Assembly: GCA_033344815.1 (NCBI GenBank)
Contig: JAWPMR010000001.1
Span: 4,884,136-4,948,135, forward strand
Direction of reading: 5' to 3'
DNA: 64,000 nucleotides
From: Paracoccaceae bacterium
Lineage (GTDB): Bacteria > Pseudomonadota > Alphaproteobacteria > Rhodobacterales > Rhodobacteraceae
Shown piece by piece: positions 26,870-36,799 of this stretch. The position numbers were made by a program, and so were the translations under genes. The notes under the pieces are model-generated. The model searched no databases, had not been told where the DNA came from, and saw nothing but the letters and a program-made list of their open reading frames with translations. Position 1 is the stretch's first letter, and every line of letters starts with the position of its first letter.

Positions 26870-27352
26870 CTAGCCCTCCTGCACCGCGCCATCCAGCTTG
26901 CAAAACCGGTCACGCACCGCCTGCGGAATCGAAAATCGACCGGTGCCGTCGTGGTTGAGCAAAACCAAAACGCAATCAAATGTCGCGCGCAGTGTGCCAC
27001 CAGACCAGAGCGTTTGGGCCAATGAAAACGAGGTGTTCCGGAACGCCGTGCATCCGCAGGTGACAATGTAGTCCTCATCCATTCGCATTTCCTGGCGGTA
27101 GTGGATGTGCCCCGAGCGGATCACAATGCGCGGATCCTGCCCCGTGCCCATATACCGCGAGATCCCCCAATCCTGCGTGTATTTGATGCGCAGCCGTTCA
27201 AACCAGTGCATATAGACCGCGTTATTGACGTGGTTCAGCACATCCAGTTCGGAAAACCGGACCTGATCGGCCATGGCCAGCGGCGCAGGAGGATCGATAC
27301 CCAGATCGGATTGCGTCTGGTGCGACAGCGGTGTGTGGTAGGAAAGCGACAT
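26870..27352 (-). CDS. Acyl-CoA thioesterase, hotdog fold
   Basis: This 160-residue hotdog-fold protein of the 4-hydroxybenzoyl-CoA/YbgC thioesterase class hydrolyses acyl-CoA thioesters. The catalytic region reads FSELDVLNHVNNAVYMHWFE, with the aspartate and HVNN expected for the family. The natural substrate is unknown. It is divergent from the DmdB-like ligase gene (127 bp apart), so both could serve acyl-CoA metabolism. The inverted repeat at 26792-26868 overlaps its stop region. Confidence 0.85.
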   Translation of the reverse strand: MSLSYHTPLSHQTQSDLGIDPPAPLAMADQVRFSELDVLNHVNNAVYMHWFERLRIKYTQDWGISRYMGTGQDPRIVIRSGHIHYRQEMRMDEDYIVTCGCTAFRNTSFSLAQTLWSGGTLRATFDCVLVLLNHDGTGRFSIPQAVRDRFCKLDGAVQEG

Positions 27353-27479
27353 GCTCTTGCCCTAAGGCCTGCGCGCGGATTTGCCAAGACTTGCCAGACC
27401 GGTTTCGCCCATGCACTTTAGGTCCTATGGCAGCCCGTAGCAGCGGACCCATTGCTGATAAAACCAAAGGGAGACTTCC

Positions 27480-29096
27480 ATGCTTGGTCAGATGATGACA
27501 GCGCCACTTCTGATATCCTCACTCATTGAGCATTCGGAACGCTACCATACGGAAACAGATGTTATCTCTGTGAACACTGGCGGCGGGCAGGAGCGCACAA
27601 GCTGGGGTGAGGTCGGCCGCAACGCGCGTCGCCTGGCCAGCGCGCTTGCGGCTTTGGGGCTTGCACCCCAAGCGCGTTGCGCCACCATTGCCTGGAACAA
27701 CCGCCGGCATCTGGAAATCTACTTTGGCGTATCGGGGGGTGGGTTTGTCTGTCACACCATCAACCCGCGGCTTTTTGCTGAACAACTTGTTTACATCATC
27801 AACCATGCCGAGGATGAGGTCTTGTTCATTGATCGGACCTTTGTCCCGTTGGTCGCTGCCATTCGCGGCAAACTCACGACACTCAAACATATCGTGCTGA
27901 TGGAGGCTGACGTCGGAGATGCCGATGCAAGCGTGCCGGGCATATTGGCCTATGATGATCTGCTGGCCGGGGGCGATCACACCTATGCGTGGCCGCAATT
28001 TGACGAAGGGACGGCCTCCAGCCTGTGTTATACATCGGGCACCACCGGCAACCCCAAGGGCGTGCTGTTTTCGCACCGGTCCACGGTGCTGCATAGTTTC
28101 GCCTGCAATCTGGCCGACAGTATCGGGTTTTCGGCGATGGATGTCGTTCTGCCCGTGGTGCCGATGTTTCATGTCAATGCCTGGGGATCACCCTATGCCT
28201 GCGCGATGGTGGGGGCACGTATGGTTTTGCCGGGGCCGGGGCTGGATGGTCCCTCCCTCGTCAGCTTGATTGATCAGCATAAGGTCAGTGTGGCACTGGG
28301 CGTGCCGACCATCTGGCTGGGACTCCTCGGAGAGGCCGAAAAGGCCGGAAGTACACTGGAAAGCCTCAAGAAAACGGTTGTGGGCGGGTCCGCCTGTCCA
28401 CCTTCGATGATCGAAGCGTTCCGTGAGCGGTACGGGGTGGAGACGATCCACGCCTGGGGTATGACCGAAATGTCTCCGATCGGGTCGGTCAACCAGCCGC
28501 TTGCCAAACATATGGACCTTGAGGTGGATGCGCTGCACCGCTTGCGCGAGAATCAGGGTCGCCCGCCCTGGGGCGTTGAACTGGCAATCGTGGATGATCA
28601 GGGCCACCCCTTGCCGCATGACGGGGAGACCCAGGGCGAGTTGATGGTGCGGGGCCATTTCATTCTGGACGCCTATTTCCGCTCCACCAGTGCGGAAACC
28701 TTGCAAAACGGCTGGTTCAACACAGGAGATGTGGCGACGCTGGACGCGGATGGCTTTCTGAGCATTCGTGACCGCTCAAAAGACATCATTAAATCTGGCG
28801 GGGAATGGATCAGCTCGGTAGAGCTTGAGAACATCGCCATCGCCCATCCCAAACTGGCGGACGCGGCGGTGATCGGAGCGCGGCATGCGAAATGGGACGA
28901 ACGACCCGTGCTCGTGGCGGTGAAAACCGGCGAGGAAGACCCCGGCATCGAAGAGGTCTTGTCCATCTTTGAGGGTAAGATCGCCAAGTGGCAAATCCCT
29001 GATACAGTCGTTTTCACGGATGTTTTGCCGCGCAATGCCACCGGCAAGGTGCTGAAACGCACTCTGCGCGAAAAATTCGGTGATGTGTTGATCTGA
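27480..29096 (+). CDS. dmdB: Acyl-CoA ligase, probably methylmercaptopropionate-CoA ligase (DmdB-like)
   Basis: This 538-residue adenylate-forming ligase has the phosphate loop YTSGTTGNPKG (184-194), HAWGMTEMSP, and the C-terminal catalytic lysine at position 523 (ATGKVLKR). Its opening MLGQMM...PLLISSLIEH, its length and the exact position of Lys523 match what I recall of DmdB from Ruegeria. DmdB makes methylmercaptopropionyl-CoA in the DMSP demethylation pathway. Related medium-chain ligases have the same architecture, so the substrate is inferred. A GGGAGA ribosome site precedes the ATG. No dmdA, dmdC or dmdD is in the window. Confidence 0.65.
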   Translation: MLGQMMTAPLLISSLIEHSERYHTETDVISVNTGGGQERTSWGEVGRNARRLASALAALGLAPQARCATIAWNNRRHLEIYFGVSGGGFVCHTINPRLFAEQLVYIINHAEDEVLFIDRTFVPLVAAIRGKLTTLKHIVLMEADVGDADASVPGILAYDDLLAGGDHTYAWPQFDEGTASSLCYTSGTTGNPKGVLFSHRSTVLHSFACNLADSIGFSAMDVVLPVVPMFHVNAWGSPYACAMVGARMVLPGPGLDGPSLVSLIDQHKVSVALGVPTIWLGLLGEAEKAGSTLESLKKTVVGGSACPPSMIEAFRERYGVETIHAWGMTEMSPIGSVNQPLAKHMDLEVDALHRLRENQGRPPWGVELAIVDDQGHPLPHDGETQGELMVRGHFILDAYFRSTSAETLQNGWFNTGDVATLDADGFLSIRDRSKDIIKSGGEWISSVELENIAIAHPKLADAAVIGARHAKWDERPVLVAVKTGEEDPGIEEVLSIFEGKIAKWQIPDTVVFTDVLPRNATGKVLKRTLREKFGDVLI

Positions 29097-29214
29097 TAAG
29101 TTTGCCTTAACGCCTGTTGAATAGGCTTTTGCCCAGACGCAATTCAATCAACATGCGGACGTGCGCAGGGCATTGACCTGTTTTGTCGTATATCGGTGTG
29201 AGCAGGGGTATGAG

Positions 29215-29655
29215 ATGAAATGGATGGCACTTGTTATCGCCGCCTTGCCGTGCGCGGGTTTGGCGGGTCCGGATCGTGCTTCGATCCTTTTGGGCACGGA
29301 GCATTTTGGCGCTACGGAGGATTTTCGCGAATTCAATCCCGGGCTGTTCCTGACCTGGGAACGAGAGATTTTCGATTACAGCATTGGCGTGTTTCAAAAC
29401 AGCTATTCCAACGTATCGCCCTTGATTTCAATCGGGTATAACGTCGAAGTTGCACCGGAATTTGAGGTTGGGGCCTTCGCCGCACTGGCACATTATCCCG
29501 GAGAAGGGGACCGCTTCAGTCTCGCCGTGGGGGATGTGGTTCCGCTGCTTGGCCTGCAAACGCGGTATCGTAACTTTTTTGCGCAACTGATTCCGTCCGA
29601 CGGCGACACCGCAGATGCCGTTCTTGCCGTTGGACTGACTTTTGCGTTGAATTGA
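29215..29655 (+). CDS. Exported protein of unknown function
   Basis: This 146-residue protein starts with a signal peptide (MKWMALVIAALPCAGLAG). The mature part is rich in alternating hydrophobic and aromatic residues (NPGLFLTWEREIFDYSIGVF, IGYNVEVAPEFEVGAFA) and ends VLAVGLTFALN. That pattern suggests a small beta-barrel outer-membrane or periplasmic protein. The ATG at 29215 is favoured because the signal peptide starts there and an AGGGG site precedes it. I do not recognise the family. Confidence 0.65.
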   Translation: MKWMALVIAALPCAGLAGPDRASILLGTEHFGATEDFREFNPGLFLTWEREIFDYSIGVFQNSYSNVSPLISIGYNVEVAPEFEVGAFAALAHYPGEGDRFSLAVGDVVPLLGLQTRYRNFFAQLIPSDGDTADAVLAVGLTFALN

Positions 29656-30301
29656 TTGCGTTTCAGTGATGCCGGTGCGCGCGCCACCCGGTATGTTTGT
29701 GTCATATGCGCGCGGAAGTGCTTCCGGCGCAGGTTGCTGGGGTTCTGATGTGGTCGGTTCGGCTTGCCTCTAAACCTGGAAGTGAAAAGGTGACTTCCTC
29801 CTGTCCCGCCTTTCCCTAAACTAGGACATACCTCAGATGGGGAGGGGCACAGAACCCCGCCGCACGCATCCTTGCGGCGACGGGGTGGTCCCCCGGTGCA
29901 TAATCGAGACATCCACTTTCCAACGTCATCCCCTGCGCTCACGGTGGCGCGGGAAGCGCGTTGCGTTACGGCTCTAGTTCTGGATGCAAGTGTTGTAGGC
30001 CAATCCATTCCTTAAGGGCGCTTTGTGACTGCAATGCCGGAAAGGGTTTTACCTTTGATCGCACGGGTTGACGTCTAGAGGCGTCTCTCCTTTCGGCTCA
30101 AGCGGGGCAGATGCCCTGGGATCCTGTTTGCCTAGAAAGATCTGCGAAAATGCCAGTTAACAGTGGCATTTTGTGGCGTTCACTCCTGCGGCTCTGCGAG
30201 GTCCGGGGCAGAGATCAAGGGCGTCGTTTCTGGCACATCATAGGAAACGCCTGCGGCAAGCTCTTGCAGGCTGAGCCTCGGACCGATAGACGGGAGATGC
30301 T
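29656..30301. other. Gene-free region with structured segments
   Basis: No protein gene is convincing on either strand. The region contains a strong GC-rich hairpin around CCCCGCCGCA...TGCGGCGACGGGG (about 29857-29887) and a terminator-like hairpin at 30147-30172, directly upstream of tRNA-Gly. I looked for RNase P RNA, tmRNA, SRP RNA and 6S RNA landmarks and found no clear match. Confidence 0.5.
30147..30172. terminator. Symmetric terminator-like hairpin
   Basis: Perfect 9-bp stem AAAATGCCA / TGGCATTTT with an 8-nt loop (GTTAACAG). The A4 and T4 flanks are inside the stem, so it could work on either strand. No protein gene ends just before it on either side. Confidence 0.5.
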
Positions 30302-30375
30302 GCGGGTGTAGCTCAATGGTAGAGCTTTTGCTTCCCAAGCAAGTGACGAGGGTTCGATTCCCTTCACCCGCTCCA
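30302..30375 (+). tRNA. tRNA-Gly (anticodon CCC)
   Basis: This 74-nt cloverleaf has acceptor stem GCGGGTG/CACCCGC, D-arm GCTC-AATGGTA-GAGC, anticodon loop TTCCCAA (CCC at positions 34-36, reading GGG), T-arm GAGGG-TTCGATT-CCCTT and an encoded CCA end. It stands alone between two gene-free stretches. Confidence 0.96.
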
Positions 30376-31111
30376 AAGACCCGGATCGAAGACTGTCTTT
30401 TTACGGCAGAAGTGTCGGGATGAACCCTGTGAACCCGCTGAGCGGTCAACGGATCAAAACCATCGGTCAAAATATCACGTGCCCAACCGTCTTTCCGACT
30501 TTCGCAGGAGTGCGGTCAAATTTGAGGATAGCGCTTGGCGCGCGTTCAGATGCTTCACGAACTGTGTTGGATCGGGCCCAACCGGACATCACAGGCTCTC
30601 TTTTTCTGCTGAGTGCCGCTGATCGTGGGAACAAGGTTGGCCGAGCCTTGCCTCGGTCTATGGGCGCTATGGTCGAAGGCGAGCGGGTTGTGATCCCAAA
30701 GCCTACGGGCTGAAAGTTCACTAACCACGTCAAACTGTCCCTCGCGCCGGACCCGGCACTATACCCACCGTACGCCATTTGCCGAAACGCCGTCGATCTC
30801 GAACATGTTTGTTGCCGTATTTATCCCAAAAAAGGCGACGTTCACGGTTCCGCCTTTAAGGCCATGTCACGCCAACCACGTCGCCGTTAGAGGAAAAGGC
30901 GTGCATCCGATCAAATGGGATTTGGGGACCGACCGTTAAAAACCGCGCTAGACGAAAATTATGGATGCCGCCGCGTGGTGGCGCAGCGGCCCGCGATGCG
31001 CGTGCTCCGCTTGCACCCAGCACTATCCTGCTGACAGGTCATTTTACGCTCGTCAGGACATGCCTGTCCTTGGCGCGACGCCATGGCGTATGCCCAAATC
31101 GATATATTGAC
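30376..31111. other. Gene-free region after tRNA-Gly
   Basis: About 735 bp without a convincing gene. Two opposed open frames of about 100 codons (plus 30420-30713, minus 30467-30778) overlap each other, lack ribosome sites and resemble nothing I know. A short perfect hairpin AGGACA-TGCC-TGTCCT sits at 31055-31070 beyond the methyltransferase stop. Its position behind a tRNA 3' end suits an old integration site, but no integrase or duplicated tRNA end is visible. Confidence 0.4.
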
Positions 31112-31984
31112 CTACGGTGATCCAACAGTCTGGCCGTGATCAGCGTTGCGGGCTTGAAAAAAGTTGATCTCAGCTGGAACACGCACGCCGTCCGGGGTCT
31201 CGAAAGGTGCGAAGGCTGCACGTACGGCTTCGGCAATGGCGAGGCTGTCCTCCGAATTGCCTTGAAAATGTTCAACGGTGCGCGCGGCCGGACCGACGCT
31301 TGTCGCCATGTCCGCAACTTCTGAGGGCGTTCCGGTTGGTGCCAGGCGCAAGTTGCAAACATCCGCATGGATCTGTTCATACCCGGCAGCTGCCAGAATC
31401 TCGGTGACATGTGCGACATCGCGAAACGCGAAAGGGCCGGGGGCATCGGGATCGACTTTGGGCGGGGCCCCGAGGCGATCGCGCGCCGCGCGGGCCGCTG
31501 TTGTGAACCACGGGTTGTTTTCGATCTGCCCCCAGGCGGCAAAGGTGATCCGGGCGCCGGGTTTCAGCGCTTTGATAGTGTTTGAAAATGCCAATACCGG
31601 ATCGGCAAAGAACATCACACCGAAGCGCGAGATCAAATGATCAAATTGCGCATGTTCAAAGGTATGATCCGTAGCGTCCGCGAGATGAAACCCGACGTTG
31701 GACAGACCCGCAGCGCGACGTTGGGCAAGGTCCAACATGGTCGATGAAATATCCACCCCCGTTGCCGCGCCCGTCTCTGTGATGATCTGCGCGGCTTGCA
31801 ACGTGCTGGCGCCGGTGCCGCAGCCGATGTCGAGCACATGGTCGCCCGGTTTCAAGGCTGCACGCTGCAAGACACCGTCGAGGACGGGTTGCATGAAGGC
31901 ATCAAGTTCCACCTGTTGCTCAACCCATTTTTGTCCGGCGGCATTGGTCCAGAAGTCTGCCTGATCGGCATTGGCCTCGCTCAT
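31112..31984 (-). CDS. Class I SAM-dependent methyltransferase
   Basis: This 290-residue protein has the Rossmann methyltransferase motif I VLDIGCGTGAS (49-59) and the later FDHLISRFGVMFFADP and LKPGARITFAAWG blocks. It resembles UbiE/SmtA-like small-molecule methyltransferases, but the substrate is not predictable. Its start overlaps the stop of the upstream corrinoid-activator gene by 4 bp (31981-31984), so the two are co-translated. That coupling is the best clue to its role. Confidence 0.82.
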   Translation of the reverse strand: MSEANADQADFWTNAAGQKWVEQQVELDAFMQPVLDGVLQRAALKPGDHVLDIGCGTGASTLQAAQIITETGAATGVDISSTMLDLAQRRAAGLSNVGFHLADATDHTFEHAQFDHLISRFGVMFFADPVLAFSNTIKALKPGARITFAAWGQIENNPWFTTAARAARDRLGAPPKVDPDAPGPFAFRDVAHVTEILAAAGYEQIHADVCNLRLAPTGTPSEVADMATSVGPAARTVEHFQGNSEDSLAIAEAVRAAFAPFETPDGVRVPAEINFFQARNADHGQTVGSP

Positions 31985-34029
31985 GCGCGCCGCCTGCGAC
32001 GACGCCCGCCGCTTTTGTCATCAGCCCCGCCGCCACCGGTGTTAAACGTCGCCTCGGGCAGGGTCACAATGGAATTGAGGATTGGGAAGGGTTCAACGGC
32101 ATTCGGGATCGCAGAGGCATTCACGAAATGCTCCTGAAAGCGGGGTTCAATGGCAGTTTCGATTTTGTGGATGGCGCGCACGGTCGCCTCGATCTCGCCG
32201 CGCGCGCTGGTGTTCAAAAGCGCAATGCGCGCGCCGGTCCCGGCTGCATTCCCGGCAGAGGTGACCTTGTCCAGCGGCGCGTCCGGTATCATGCCCAGCA
32301 CCATCGCATGTTTGGTCGAGATATGCGCGCCAAAGGCACCCGCCAAAACCACCCGGTCGACTTTATCCACGCCGAATTTATCCATCAACAGACGCGCGCC
32401 AGAGTAGAGTGCGGCCTTGGCCATCTGGATTTCGCGAATGTCGCGGTTGGTGATGGTGATCAGCGGGCCGCCGGTACTGGTGCCGTCATAGACCCGGTAG
32501 GAATAGGTGCGTCCGTCCAGAAAACAGCGATCTGACCCGGTCTGTTCCGGCGATCCGATCAGACCCGGTGCATCGACAATGCCGTGGATGCGCATTTCAG
32601 CGACCATTTCGATGATGCCGGACCCGCAGATACCGGTGACGCCCGTGGTGGCGATGACATCTTCAAACCCTTCTTCATCAGACCACAGATCCGATCCGAT
32701 GACCTTGAACCGCGGGGTTTTGGTGACGGGGTGGATTTCGACACGCTCAATGGCACCGGGCGCGGCGCGCTGCCCGGAACTGATCTGTGCGCCCTCAAAG
32801 GCGGGACCGGTGGGGGAGGAACAGGCCAGTACTTTTTCGCGGTTGCCCAGCAGGATTTCCGCGTTGGTGCCCACATCAACCACCAGCACCAGATCGTCGG
32901 ATTTGTCCGGGGTTTCAGACAAGGCCACGGCGGCGGCATCCGCGCCCACATGCCCGGCAATGCAGGGCAGCATATAGATGCGCGCGGAGGGGTGGATGTT
33001 GAGTTCCAGATCATCGGCGCGCAGACGCAAGGCGTTGTTTGTGGCCAGCGCAAAAGGGGCCTGCCCAAGTTCAAATGGATCAATGCCCAGCAAAAGGTGG
33101 TGCATCACCGGGTTGCAGACAAAGACCGCGTCGACGATCAGCCCTTTGTCGATCTCCGCCTCGGTGGCGATCTGGGTGAACAGACCGCACATGCCTTCGC
33201 GCACCGCCTGGGTCATTTCCTCGGCACCGCGCGGGTTCATCATGGAATAGCTGACCCGGCTCATCAGGTCTTCACCAAAGCGGATTTGCGGGTTCATCAC
33301 GCCAGAAGAGGCCAGCACCTCACCGGTTTGCAAATCACACAGATGGGCCGCGATGGTCGTGGAGCCTAGATCCACCGCCAACCCATAGACCGTGCCATCA
33401 TAATAGCCCGGCCAGATGTGCATGATGCGGGGGCGGTTTTCTTTATCCCCCAGATGCACGGCAACGGTGACTTTCCAATCGCCCTTGCGCAGGATCGGTT
33501 GCATGGACTGCAGAATATGCAGGTCTGCGGTGACTTTGGACACGCCCCACTGCGTTTTCAGCGCGTCGCGCAGACGTTCGAGATCGCCTGACGGGTCGTG
33601 CATGTCAGGCTCTGCCACTTCGACGTAATAAAGCTTGGTGGAAGGGTCGAGCACGATATCGCGCACTTCGGCGCGTTTGCGCACCACCTGTTTGTGCACC
33701 TGACTTTCGGGGGGCACATCGATGACCACGTCGCCCTGAACCGCCGCCTGACAGCCCAGACGGCGGCCCGTTTTCAAACCACGTTTGTCCTGGTAACGCT
33801 GCTCGACCTTGTTCCATGCAGACAGCGCATTGTCCTGCACCGTGACGCCGTGTTTGGAAAATTCGCCATAGCTGGGCGTGATCTGGCATTTCGAACAGAT
33901 CCCGCGTCCACCACAGACGGAATCCAGATCGACTCCCAATTGTCGCGCCGCTGTCAGGATTGGCGTGCCGATCGGGAACCGTCCGCGTTTGCCCGAGGGG
34001 GTGAACACCACGAGAGGATCATTGGTCAT
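31981..34029 (-). CDS. RamA/RACo-type corrinoid activation protein (2Fe-2S, ASKHA/DUF4445)
   Basis: This 682-residue protein joins an N-terminal plant-type 2Fe-2S ferredoxin domain (Cys39, Cys45, Cys48 and Cys93) to an ASKHA-type ATPase-fold DUF4445 domain (from about residue 210, YGLAVDLGSTTIAAHL). It ends in an arginine-rich tail. Such proteins use ATP and an electron donor to reduce oxidised Co(II) corrinoid back to active Co(I). In Roseobacter relatives (Phaeobacter, by my recollection of mutant-fitness work) a DUF4445 protein reactivates a split methionine synthase. That is the likeliest role here. No corrinoid protein or methyltransferase partner of that type is in the window. Confidence 0.85.
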   Translation of the reverse strand: MTNDPLVVFTPSGKRGRFPIGTPILTAARQLGVDLDSVCGGRGICSKCQITPSYGEFSKHGVTVQDNALSAWNKVEQRYQDKRGLKTGRRLGCQAAVQGDVVIDVPPESQVHKQVVRKRAEVRDIVLDPSTKLYYVEVAEPDMHDPSGDLERLRDALKTQWGVSKVTADLHILQSMQPILRKGDWKVTVAVHLGDKENRPRIMHIWPGYYDGTVYGLAVDLGSTTIAAHLCDLQTGEVLASSGVMNPQIRFGEDLMSRVSYSMMNPRGAEEMTQAVREGMCGLFTQIATEAEIDKGLIVDAVFVCNPVMHHLLLGIDPFELGQAPFALATNNALRLRADDLELNIHPSARIYMLPCIAGHVGADAAAVALSETPDKSDDLVLVVDVGTNAEILLGNREKVLACSSPTGPAFEGAQISSGQRAAPGAIERVEIHPVTKTPRFKVIGSDLWSDEEGFEDVIATTGVTGICGSGIIEMVAEMRIHGIVDAPGLIGSPEQTGSDRCFLDGRTYSYRVYDGTSTGGPLITITNRDIREIQMAKAALYSGARLLMDKFGVDKVDRVVLAGAFGAHISTKHAMVLGMIPDAPLDKVTSAGNAAGTGARIALLNTSARGEIEATVRAIHKIETAIEPRFQEHFVNASAIPNAVEPFPILNSIVTLPEATFNTGGGGADDKSGGRRRRRRA

Positions 34030-34163
34030 TGTTTGCAGTCACCTGTCTTGCTTTGGCCCCAGAATATCGGCGGTGCGCCGTTCTGAACGCTCCTCAGCGT
34101 CACTTAATACGCTTGAGGCGGCATCGCCTGCCTGAAATCGTCATATTCATTATGAAATCTGTG

Positions 34164-35150
34164 TCAGGGACGCAGTTTGGGGGCGGAAGCGCGCGCATGA
34201 AAGATGAACCCAAGCAGGTTCAAAAGGATTTGGGCCGCCAGAATGGACGTTGATCCGGATGGATCATAATCCGGGGCAACTTCAACCAGATCAATGCCAA
34301 TGATGTAGTGGTTCTGGGCGACGCTTTGCAGCAATTCCAGCACTTCGTAATAGAGGAACCCGCCATGGCTGGGCGTCCCGGTGCCGGGCGCGATGGAAGG
34401 ACAGAAGGCGTCGATATCCAAGGTGATGTAAACCGGGGTTCCCTGTGGGATCGTGGCCGCGACCCCGTCTGTGCCCATCTGGCGGGCTTGTCGCACGGAA
34501 ATGATGTGCGAGCCCATGGCGCGGGCGTCTGAATACCCCTCACGCGCGGTGGAGCTGACGTTGCGGATGCCAACCTGAGTGAGCCCGCTGACGTAGGCGT
34601 GCTCGGCCGCACGGCGCATCGGATTGCCATGACCATTGCGCACCCCGTGGCGTTCATCCACGAAATCCAGATGCGCATCGATCTGCAACACATGGAACGC
34701 GTCACCTGTATAATCCTTGCCGTCAAAGGCGCGGATACAGGGGATGTTGATCGAATGATCGCCGCCAATCACCACAGGCAATGCGCCAGCGCCCAGGGCA
34801 GCGCGCACGCCCGCCTCGATGTTGGCATGGCTGCGCATCGTGTCGGTGTGCACGATATCCGCATCGCCCATGTCCACAATGCGCACATCGGCCGGTAGGT
34901 ATGTTGCATCATCCTCGTGATCGTAAGCGCCGGCATGCCCGAAACTGAACAGGGTTGAGGCTTCTCGCACGCCGCGCGGCCCGAATCGCGCGCCCGCGCG
35001 GTATTGCGTCCCGGCATCAAAAGGCGCGCCCAGCACCGCGACATCGGCGTCCATGGCATGCCAGTCCGCGACATAGGGGCGCTTGGCAAAAGTTGAAATG
35101 CCCACAAACGGCAGATCCAGTCTGCCCGCGTCGTACCCATGTCCGCTCAT
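34164..35150 (-). CDS. Ureohydrolase, agmatinase-like
   Basis: This 328-residue manganese enzyme of the arginase/agmatinase family releases urea from a guanidino compound. The metal-binding motifs are VIGGDHSI, DAHLD and TLDIDAFCPSIAPGTGTP, in the expected order. The agmatinase subgroup also contains guanidinobutyrase, guanidinopropionase and guanidine hydrolases, and the sequence read by eye does not separate these. The ATG at 35150 has an AGGAGA site; the frame runs 24 codons further without support. It is divergent from guaB. Confidence 0.85.
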   Translation of the reverse strand: MSGHGYDAGRLDLPFVGISTFAKRPYVADWHAMDADVAVLGAPFDAGTQYRAGARFGPRGVREASTLFSFGHAGAYDHEDDATYLPADVRIVDMGDADIVHTDTMRSHANIEAGVRAALGAGALPVVIGGDHSINIPCIRAFDGKDYTGDAFHVLQIDAHLDFVDERHGVRNGHGNPMRRAAEHAYVSGLTQVGIRNVSSTAREGYSDARAMGSHIISVRQARQMGTDGVAATIPQGTPVYITLDIDAFCPSIAPGTGTPSHGGFLYYEVLELLQSVAQNHYIIGIDLVEVAPDYDPSGSTSILAAQILLNLLGFIFHARASAPKLRP

Positions 35151-35244
35151 ATGGTTCTCCTGATGCGCCCGCGTCATAAATGTGCTCAGGGTCAACATCC
35201 GGCCTGTGCGGCAGTTTGGCAATGGGGTCGCAGCGCAGATTTAA

Positions 35245-36762
<1,518 letters not shown>

Positions 36763-36799
36763 TGCGGGTCTGGTCTGAGTGTGCGCGCGGGATGTTTCC

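Noticed and set aside
29857-29887. RNase P RNA or tmRNA in the region before tRNA-Gly, suggested by ACAGAACCCC and a GC-rich hairpin
   Set aside because: The GAGGAAAGTCC core of RNase P RNA and any tmRNA tag frame are absent on both strands.
29493-30008. 171-codon minus-strand frame across the secreted-protein gene and the gene-free region
   Set aside because: It overlaps the signal-peptide-bearing gene on the other strand and is low-complexity (Arg/Pro/Ser-rich) without domains.
30420-30778. Two opposed frames of about 100 codons after tRNA-Gly
   Set aside because: They overlap each other on opposite strands, lack ribosome binding sites and resemble no family I know.
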